64,000 bases of DNA, from NCBI GenBank assembly GCA_964615905.1, contig CAZTUB010000019.1:1-64000 (forward strand), in the 5' to 3' direction. The notes beneath the pieces are model-generated. The model was given only the letters and a program-made list of their open reading frames with translations. It was not told the origin of the DNA and did no database searches. Source of the DNA: DATLMR01 sp964615905 (GTDB lineage Bacteria > Acidobacteriota > Blastocatellia > UBA7656). Positions 58,749 through 64,000 of this stretch are shown here, one piece after another. Position numbers and translations under genes: made by a program. Within the stretch, counting starts at the first letter, position 1. Every line of letters starts with the position of its first letter.

Positions 58749-59345
58749 TTGAGTCAGATACGAATCGAGCGCCGGGGCAGCTTTCTATACACGATGGCAT
58801 ACCGCAAAGTCGTCGTGGTGGTGACGCTCGGCTTCGCGCTGGCGGGCGGGTTGCTCGCAGCGTCGGCTGCCACCTCGACCGACAACCGCCTGCCGCTTGT
58901 GCTGGGCTCGATGCTCGCGATAAGCCTGGTCGGCGTAACCTGGATCGCCTACCTCGTTGTGTTGTGGGTCTTCTCAAGAGAAGCGCGGCAGGCGGTCGAG
59001 ATCGGGAACGAGGGCGTGAGAGAGATACACGGTAACCGCGAAGTCGCCTTCATACCCTGGAAGGGGATCACTCAGGTCGAGCTGGCCGCGACCGTGATAG
59101 CGGGCGCGAGCATAAGGATCAAAAGCACCTTCTCTGAAATATTTATCTCCAACGTAGACATTGTCATAACGCGCCCCGCGAGCCTGCTTGAGATGCACAG
59201 AGCTGTTGAAGACACCGCCCGTTTGCGTGAGCTGCTCGACCGCATCAAGAAGTCCGCTCCCGACGCTGCCTTCAGCCTGAACCGCCTGGCGCGCCGCCGC
59301 ATGAAGAGTTACGCCACGGCTATGATGGTGAACCGCGAACCGTAA
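58749..59345 (+). CDS. Membrane protein with a PH-like domain
   Basis: The product has two transmembrane helices (VVVVVTLGFALAGGLLAASA and MLAISLVGVTWIAYLVVLWV) followed by a roughly 110-residue region resembling bacterial PH domains: VEIGNEGVREIHGNREVAFI, PWKGITQVELAATVIAGASI. I start it at a TTG (58749) preceded by AGAGG because the Arg-rich lead-in (SQIRIERRGSFLY) looks coding; the ATG at 58794 is the alternative. Its stop codon is supplied by a hairpin repeat. Function unknown. Confidence 0.65.
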   Translation: MSQIRIERRGSFLYTMAYRKVVVVVTLGFALAGGLLAASAATSTDNRLPLVLGSMLAISLVGVTWIAYLVVLWVFSREARQAVEIGNEGVREIHGNREVAFIPWKGITQVELAATVIAGASIRIKSTFSEIFISNVDIVITRPASLLEMHRAVEDTARLRELLDRIKKSAPDAAFSLNRLARRRMKSYATAMMVNREP

Positions 59346-59468
59346 ACAGTGACAAGTGACGAGTGACAAGACTGAGAAAAGCAGCAGGCGCGCATAAATT
59401 CTTTCCTGTCACTCGTCACTTGTCACTGTTTACTCTCCCCTTGTCACGGTTCACGGTTTACGGTTTAC
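59342..59468. repeat. GTGACAA-heptamer hairpin repeat with outer arm (copy 4)
   Basis: The core runs from GTAAACAGTGACAAGTGACG (59342) to CACTTGTCACTGTTTAC (ending 59433). It is followed by CTCTCCCC and CGGTTCACGGTTTACGGTTTACG, the reverse complement of the outer module of copy 3. The left end supplies the stop codon of the PH-like gene. Confidence 0.85.
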
Positions 59469-59520
59469 GTCCCCTGAGTGCTATACTTGCCTCTTTCAAT
59501 CAACATTCAGAAAAAGCGTT

Positions 59521-61014
59521 ATGAGGGACAAGTACGAAACCGTCATAGGTCTTGAGATTCATGCGCAGCTCAAGACCGGCTCGAAGATATTTTGCGGGTG
59601 CTCGGCTCAGTTTGGCGGCGAGCCGAACGCCAACACCTGTCCGGTCTGCTTAGGGTTGCCGGGTGCGCTGCCCGTCCTTAACCGCAGGGCGATAGAGCTG
59701 GCCACACGCGCCGCGCTCGCGCTCAACTTGCAGGTAAACTCGGAATCTATCTTTTCGCGCAAGAACTATTTCTATCCCGACCTGCCGAAGGGCTATCAGA
59801 TTTCGCAATACGACCGCCCGTTTTCCGAGCACGGCTGGGTCGAGATCCCGACCGCCGAGCGCAACGAGTTCGGCGCGCCCGTCGAATGGAGGGTGAAGCG
59901 GTTCGGTATAACGAGGCTTCATATCGAAGAAGACGCGGGCAAGTCGCTTCACGAAGGGATGCCGGAATCGGCCGCCAAATCCTACGTCGATCTGAATCGC
60001 AGCGGCGTGCCGCTCGCCGAGATCGTTTCGGAGCCCGATTTCCGCTCGTCCTGGGAAGCATACGACTATGTTCAGTATGTTCGGCGGACGCTCCAATACG
60101 TCGACGTGTGCGACGGCAATATGGAAGAGGGAAGTCTGCGCTGCGATGCCAACGTCAGCGTCAGGCTGCGCGGGGCAGAGAAGTTCGGCACAAAGGTCGA
60201 GCTGAAGAATCTAAACTCGTTCAGGTTTTTACAGCACGCCCTGGAGTACGAGATTGACCGCCAGGTCGCGGCGCTCGAAGCGGGCGAAAAGATAACCCAG
60301 GAGACGCGGCTTTGGAATGAGCGCGAGGCAAAGACATACTCGATGCGTTCCAAGGAGGAGGCGCACGATTACCGGTACTTCCCCGAACCCGACTTGCCGC
60401 CGCTCGTCGTCTCGCCGGACGAAGTGGCGCGCGTGCGTGAGACCCTGCCCGAACTGCCCGAAGCGCGGCGCAATCGGTTTACCGAGGAGTACGGGCTCTC
60501 GTTTGATGATGCGGCCCAGCTGACAGAGACAGTAGCTCTGGCCGATTACTTCGAGTCGGCGGCGCGCGCAAGCGGCAATGCTCGCGCGGCGGCCAACTGG
60601 GTCTTGAACGAGCTTGCGCGCGAGTTGAAGAACGATCAGGCGGACATAGGCCATAGCCCTGTCAGCCCAGACCGCCTGGCCGAGATGATAAAGCTGATAG
60701 ATTCGGGCGAGATCAGCGGCAAGATGGCAAAAGAGGCGCTGGTCGAGATGTATCGCACGGGGCGTACGGCTGCCGAGATTGTCCGCGAAAAAGGCGGCGG
60801 CCAGGTTTCGGATGAGGCTGAGATTCGCCGCCTGGTCGAGCAGGCTATCTCTGCCAATCCGAAACAGGCCGAAAGCTACCGCGCAGGCAAGGCAGGGCTG
60901 TTCGGCTTTTTCGTCGGCCAGGTGATGAAGTTGAGCGGCGGGCGCGCCAACCCGCAGTTGGTAAACAATCTGTTGAAAGCGAGTCTGGAGGGCGAGGGTG
61001 GCAAAGGTGAGTAA
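59521..61014 (+). CDS. gatB: Aspartyl/glutamyl-tRNA amidotransferase subunit B
   Basis: This 497-residue protein carries the GatB hallmarks: YETVIGLEIHAQLKTGSKIF, CGCSAQFGGEPNANTCPVCL with zinc-type cysteines, RKNYFYPDLPKGYQISQYDR, HIEEDAGKSLHE, DLNRSGVPLAEIVSEPDFRS, and DYRYFPEPDLPPLVV. With GatA and GatC it converts Glu-tRNA(Gln) or Asp-tRNA(Asn) to the amides. The C-terminal YqeY-like tail is present (GKMAKEALVEMYRTG). It overlaps the cyclophilin gene by 17 bases. Confidence 0.97.
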   Translation: MRDKYETVIGLEIHAQLKTGSKIFCGCSAQFGGEPNANTCPVCLGLPGALPVLNRRAIELATRAALALNLQVNSESIFSRKNYFYPDLPKGYQISQYDRPFSEHGWVEIPTAERNEFGAPVEWRVKRFGITRLHIEEDAGKSLHEGMPESAAKSYVDLNRSGVPLAEIVSEPDFRSSWEAYDYVQYVRRTLQYVDVCDGNMEEGSLRCDANVSVRLRGAEKFGTKVELKNLNSFRFLQHALEYEIDRQVAALEAGEKITQETRLWNEREAKTYSMRSKEEAHDYRYFPEPDLPPLVVSPDEVARVRETLPELPEARRNRFTEEYGLSFDDAAQLTETVALADYFESAARASGNARAAANWVLNELARELKNDQADIGHSPVSPDRLAEMIKLIDSGEISGKMAKEALVEMYRTGRTAAEIVREKGGGQVSDEAEIRRLVEQAISANPKQAESYRAGKAGLFGFFVGQVMKLSGGRANPQLVNNLLKASLEGEGGKGE

Positions 61015-61633
61015 GCTCAGATCGACGCTCTTGCTAATCGCGTTGCTCGCGGCGGCTCTCGCAAGCGGAGCGTGCGCGGGCTCGAAAAGCGCGAGCAATG
61101 ATGAGGTCGTCGTGCTCGACACAAACTACGGGCAGATAGTAATTCAGTTTTACCAGCAGGAAGCGCCCCTGCACGCGGCCAATTTCAAGGAGCTGGCGAA
61201 ACAAGGCTTTTTTGACGGGACAAAGTTTCACCAGATCGTAAGATACCAGGGCAATACGCTGGGGGTTATGGGCGGCGACCCGACGACAAAGCGCGAGGAC
61301 ACATCGCAGTGGGGGAAGGATTACCCCGACCTGCCCACAGTAGCGTCCGAATACAACGCGAAGTTCAAACACGTTCGCGGGATCGTAGCGGCGGTGACAA
61401 GGCCCGGCGAGCCGGACACGCATACAAGCCAGTTCGTCATCTGCGCCACCGAAGCGCCGGCGCTCGATGAGCAGAAGCTTACAATCTTTGCTCGCGTCCT
61501 TGAAGGCCAGAACGTGGTCGATTCAATCGTTCGCGCTCCGACCTGGCCAAGGACCCCGATGCCGCGCGACCCCGTGGTGATCAACAAGGCGTATGTTACG
61601 AAGCTAGACGCGCTCCACCCGGAATCGAGGTGA
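60998..61633 (+). CDS. Cyclophilin-type peptidyl-prolyl isomerase (exported)
   Basis: The 211-residue product starts at GTG with GGAGGGCGAGG upstream. An N-terminal hydrophobic segment (STLLLIALLAAALASGACAG) has a Cys that could be a lipid anchor, although the -3 residue is atypical. The cyclophilin domain has VVVLDTNYGQIVIQFYQQEA, FDGTKFHQIVRYQGNTLGVM (F-H-x-I/V), GGDPT, and TSQFVICATEAPALDEQKLT. It speeds proline isomerisation in envelope proteins. Coupled to gatB by overlap. Confidence 0.92.
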   Translation: MAKVSKLRSTLLLIALLAAALASGACAGSKSASNDEVVVLDTNYGQIVIQFYQQEAPLHAANFKELAKQGFFDGTKFHQIVRYQGNTLGVMGGDPTTKREDTSQWGKDYPDLPTVASEYNAKFKHVRGIVAAVTRPGEPDTHTSQFVICATEAPALDEQKLTIFARVLEGQNVVDSIVRAPTWPRTPMPRDPVVINKAYVTKLDALHPESR

Positions 61634-61727
61634 GAGCCTGCGCGCCGGAATTAAATCTTGACAACGCGCGACCGCAGGCGCAATCTTTTATGCGCTTGAC
61701 GAAATCGCTCCCAATCCGAGGTCCCCT

Positions 61728-61994
61728 ATGCAACTGGCGCGTGTAATAGGCACCGTAGTTTCAACGGTCAAGACCGAATCGCTCGAAGGCCGGAAACTCC
61801 TTGTCATACAGCCCGTTGATAGCCGCTTTGTGGACCAGGGAAAACCGATGGTCGCAATCGACTCGGTCGGGGCCGGGAAAGGCGAGATAATCTTCTGGTG
61901 TCGAGGAAAAGAAGCCTCTTTCCCCTTCGACCCTGTCGAAGTGCCGACCGATTGCACAATCGTCGGCATAGTCGACTCTGTGAGCAGGCGATGA
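61728..61994 (+). CDS. EutN/CcmL-type microcompartment vertex protein 1
   Basis: This 88-residue protein has the BMC-P pattern: MQLARVIGTVVSTVKTESLE at the start, GRKLLVIQPVD, MVAIDSVGAGKGEIIFWCRG and a final CTIVGIVDSV. Five copies form the pentamer that caps vertices of a polyhedral shell. It is followed within an ATGA overlap by a second paralog. No hexameric BMC shell gene or enzyme lies in the window. Confidence 0.92.
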   Translation: MQLARVIGTVVSTVKTESLEGRKLLVIQPVDSRFVDQGKPMVAIDSVGAGKGEIIFWCRGKEASFPFDPVEVPTDCTIVGIVDSVSRR

Positions 61995-62266
61995 TCCTTG
62001 CGCGCGTCGTTGGAAACGTGGTCGCGACCCAGAAGAACGACCGTTATGAGGGCGGACGAATAATGATCGTCCAGCCTATTGACCTTGACGGCGCGGACCT
62101 CGGCGGCGAGCTTCTCGCTCTGGACTCTGTCGACGCGGGCGTGGGTGACACGGTCGTGGTCGTACGCGAAGGGTGGTCTGCTTCGACCGCTTCGACCGGG
62201 CAACCGGGAGCAGCGATAGATTCGGCCATAGTCGGCGTTGTCGATACGATTGAGGTTGGAAAGTAG
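61991..62266 (+). CDS. EutN/CcmL-type microcompartment vertex protein 2
   Basis: The start at 61991 overlaps the previous stop. The product has MILARVVGNVVATQKNDRYE, IMIVQPIDLDGADLGGELLA, LDSVDAGVGDTVVVVREGWS and SAIVGVVDTIEVGK, again the BMC-P fold, with a short insert (ASTASTGQPGAA) compared with the first copy. The two genes are diverged paralogs and may form distinct pentamers or be incorporated at different vertices. Confidence 0.92.
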   Translation: MILARVVGNVVATQKNDRYEGGRIMIVQPIDLDGADLGGELLALDSVDAGVGDTVVVVREGWSASTASTGQPGAAIDSAIVGVVDTIEVGK

Positions 62267-62272
62267 AACGCG

Positions 62273-62608
62273 ATGCGCCAGCTCGATAAAGATAACGTGC
62301 GCCGCTTGCTCGCATCCGTTCTCACGAGTCTTGACGCGGAGCCGCGTCAGGGCGCGGAAGGTGGCAGGGAAGAATCGAGCCTTCCCGTTGTGATGATCGT
62401 TTTAAGTCAGCCGGGGACAGATCAAGCCGAGATGTTTGATCTGGGGTTCGAACGCGCGGCCTCACCCGCCGCCCGAGCGCCTCACCCCGGGCTTGAGAAG
62501 TTTCCCGTTGCTCAGTCGAGCTCGTGTGATTCTGCCCCCAAAAACTGCTTCATGGAACCGGACCGCCTCTGCGTCAATTCAGGCGCGTGTGAAACGCGCG
62601 GTTACTGA
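62273..62608 (+). CDS. Cys-rich small protein associated with the vertex genes
   Basis: This 111-residue protein starts 6 bases after the second vertex gene. The N-terminus is an amphipathic helix (LDKDNVRRLLASVLTSLDAE), the kind of short helix that targets proteins to microcompartment shells. The C-terminus holds a cluster of cysteines, CDSAPKNCFMEPDRLCVNSG and ACETRGY, possibly a metal or iron-sulfur site. The middle is disordered. Encapsulation is inference; the family is not one I can name. Confidence 0.65.
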   Translation: MRQLDKDNVRRLLASVLTSLDAEPRQGAEGGREESSLPVVMIVLSQPGTDQAEMFDLGFERAASPAARAPHPGLEKFPVAQSSSCDSAPKNCFMEPDRLCVNSGACETRGY

Positions 62609-62666
62609 TACGCGCCGTTTCGAGGGAGAGCCGGTTTGACGCCTGGACTTTCGATAAGGGGGAGTC

Positions 62667-64000
62667 ATGGGTAAATCTTTCAAGCTGACCTATAAAGATT
62701 CTAACGGCCGTTACTGCTCGCACGATCTCGGCGGCGAAGCGTTCAAGATAGGGCGGCTCGGCGAAAACGACCTCTCATTCGACAACCCATACATCTCAAG
62801 GTTCCACGTAGAGATATGCTTTGACGGCGCGTCCTACACCGTCAGAGACCTGGACTCGACATCCGGCACATTCGTAAACGAGCAGAGGATAAAGAGTCAG
62901 GTTCTGCGTGACGGGGACCGCATACGGCTCGGTCGTGGGCGCGGCCTTGAATTCGTCTTTCGCGCAGACGAGTCGAGCGACAATACCGGCGCGGGCACGT
63001 CAGATTCCGGCGCGTCTCTGAGCCCGGTTCGCGTGATCGTGCCCGAAGAGGCGCGGTTTATCAACACCGCGAGGCTGCCGCAGACGGGGCTGCTCAGAAA
63101 CGACACCTTCGAGAGGCTGCGGGCGCTCTATGAGTTCACAAGCGAGTTGCTCACGGCACATTCGGCAAAAGAGCTGGGTGAAAAGCTCGCGGCCTTTCTT
63201 CACCGCGTCCTCAAGGCCGAGCGCTGCGCGGTGCTGATGCGCGACCACGAGCGGGGCATATTCCAACTCGGCGCATCGTTTCCGCCGGACGTCTCGTTTA
63301 CGCCGAGCCGCAGCATCACCAGGCAGGTCTATAACGATAACGTTGCCATCTTGAGCTTCGACGCGAGGTCGGACGCGCGGTTTAGCGGAGGCGACTCGGT
63401 CAAGTTTCAATCGATAAGGTCTGTGATGTGCGCGCCGATGGGGTCGCACTCGCGCGTCTGGGGCGTTTGCTACATCGACAACCTGACCACGTCGCGCGTA
63501 TTCGATGACGAGGAGCTCGACTTTCTGACGGCGGTCGGTCGGCAGGCGGGGCTCGCTATGGAGAACCTCTACCTGCTCGACGAGCAGCGGCGCTCGCTTG
63601 AGAGCTTTATAAGAACGCTCGCGGCCTCGCTTGATGCGCGAGACGACTCAACCGCAGGCCACTCGGCTCGCGTGGGCGCGTTTTCAGCAGGCATAGCCCG
63701 AACGATGGGGCTGGCTCAAACCGACTCGCGGTTGATCTACTACGCGGGGCTTCTACACGATTACGGGAAGATCGGCATAAGAGACGACGTGCTGCTGAAG
63801 CCTGCGCGCCTCACACCCGAAGAGTACGAACACGTAAAAGAACACCCGCTGCACACGTTCCGGCTGCTATCGAAGATTCGCCTGCCCGAAGATTTGTCCG
63901 ACATCCCGTTTGTCGCGGCGGCGCATCACGAGCGGTGGGACGGGACTGGCTACCCGCATGGATTGAAGGGCGAAGAGATACCGCTCGGTAGCCGCATAGT
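62667..64000 (+). CDS. FHA-GAF-HD-GYP signalling protein (5' part; runs off the window)
   Basis: The open frame has 444 codons in the window and continues. ATG at 62667 has GGGGGAG upstream. The FHA domain comes first (FKIGRLGENDLSFDNPYISR, then FHVEI, LDSTSGTFVNEQRI). A GAF-like domain follows (about residues 160-310, RVLKAERCAVLMRD, SVMCAPMGSHSRVWGVCYID). An HD-GYP phosphodiesterase comes next: HSARVGAFSAGIARTMGL, AGLLHDYGKIGIRDDVLL, and HHERWDGTGYPHGLKGEEIP. HD-GYP domains degrade cyclic di-GMP; FHA binds phosphothreonine. The architecture links Ser/Thr-kinase signalling to c-di-GMP turnover. Confidence 0.92.
   Translation, partial: MGKSFKLTYKDSNGRYCSHDLGGEAFKIGRLGENDLSFDNPYISRFHVEICFDGASYTVRDLDSTSGTFVNEQRIKSQVLRDGDRIRLGRGRGLEFVFRADESSDNTGAGTSDSGASLSPVRVIVPEEARFINTARLPQTGLLRNDTFERLRALYEFTSELLTAHSAKELGEKLAAFLHRVLKAERCAVLMRDHERGIFQLGASFPPDVSFTPSRSITRQVYNDNVAILSFDARSDARFSGGDSVKFQSIRSVMCAPMGSHSRVWGVCYIDNLTTSRVFDDEELDFLTAVGRQAGLAMENLYLLDEQRRSLESFIRTLAASLDARDDSTAGHSARVGAFSAGIARTMGLAQTDSRLIYYAGLLHDYGKIGIRDDVLLKPARLTPEEYEHVKEHPLHTFRLLSKIRLPEDLSDIPFVAAAHHERWDGTGYPHGLKGEEIPLGSRI

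Overview
The window joins two very different stretches of DNA. Positions 1 to about 19,654 are a comparatively AT-rich, densely packed accessory block with phage-like and plasmid-like genes. Positions 19,655 to 64,000 are a GC-rich bacterial chromosome. Several chromosomal genes point to Acidobacteriota, perhaps a Blastocatellia-like lineage: an ADOP-type duplicated orphan permease, a very large TonB-dependent receptor with a carboxypeptidase-regulatory-like N-terminus, paired microcompartment vertex proteins, and many secreted proteins of unknown family. This placement is inferred from gene content only; no rRNA lies in the window.

The accessory block ends in the 3' half of a tRNA-Asp(GUC) gene (19,610-19,654, anticodon loop to CCA). 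That is the expected right attachment site of an element integrated into that tRNA. The intact tRNA and the integrase should lie left of the window. From left to right the block carries: an XRE regulator with an unknown partner; small early-type genes; a Rad52/ERF-like annealing protein; a two-gene operon joining a DUF262 (GmrS/ParB-like) protein to a RelA/SpoT-fold nucleotidyltransferase; a type II restriction-modification pair; a portal gene broken exactly where the methyltransferase ends; large and small terminase subunits; a run of tiny zinc-ribbon and membrane proteins; YopX-like and other phage small genes; and a five-gene minus-strand operon of two membrane proteins, a VirD4/HerA-like ATPase, a replication-relaxation-like protein and a membrane-anchored HNH nuclease. 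No capsid, tail, integrase or relaxase gene was seen. I read it as a phage/plasmid hybrid, satellite or decayed prophage that now carries defence cargo. An 11-bp motif, TGTGGATAACT, recurs between its genes.

The chromosome holds, in order: moeA-moaC (molybdenum cofactor), a CheR-like methyltransferase, an M50B-like membrane protease, an M15-like secreted protein with no ordinary start codon, a HisI/HisE-like protein with a degenerate HisI half coupled to trpE, secreted small proteins, the TonB receptor, a three-gene secreted-protein operon, ndk, and a large helical protein of unknown function. Next come cyaY and a coupled envelope cluster (DUF1460 amidase-like, GT2, DUF4922, SpoIID/LytB), a chromosomal ParM-like actin, the ADOP permease, a pair of acyl-CoA dehydrogenases, nadB, a KAP NTPase with a degenerate protease-like N-terminus, an M1 aminopeptidase, typA, gatB, a cyclophilin, two microcompartment vertex genes with a Cys-rich companion, and an FHA-GAF-HD-GYP protein cut by the window end.

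Four copies of a hairpin repeat built from GTGACAA heptamers sit at gene ends in the chromosome (33.8, 41.7, 50.2 and 59.3 kb), and in three cases the repeat overlaps or supplies the stop codon of the neighbouring gene.
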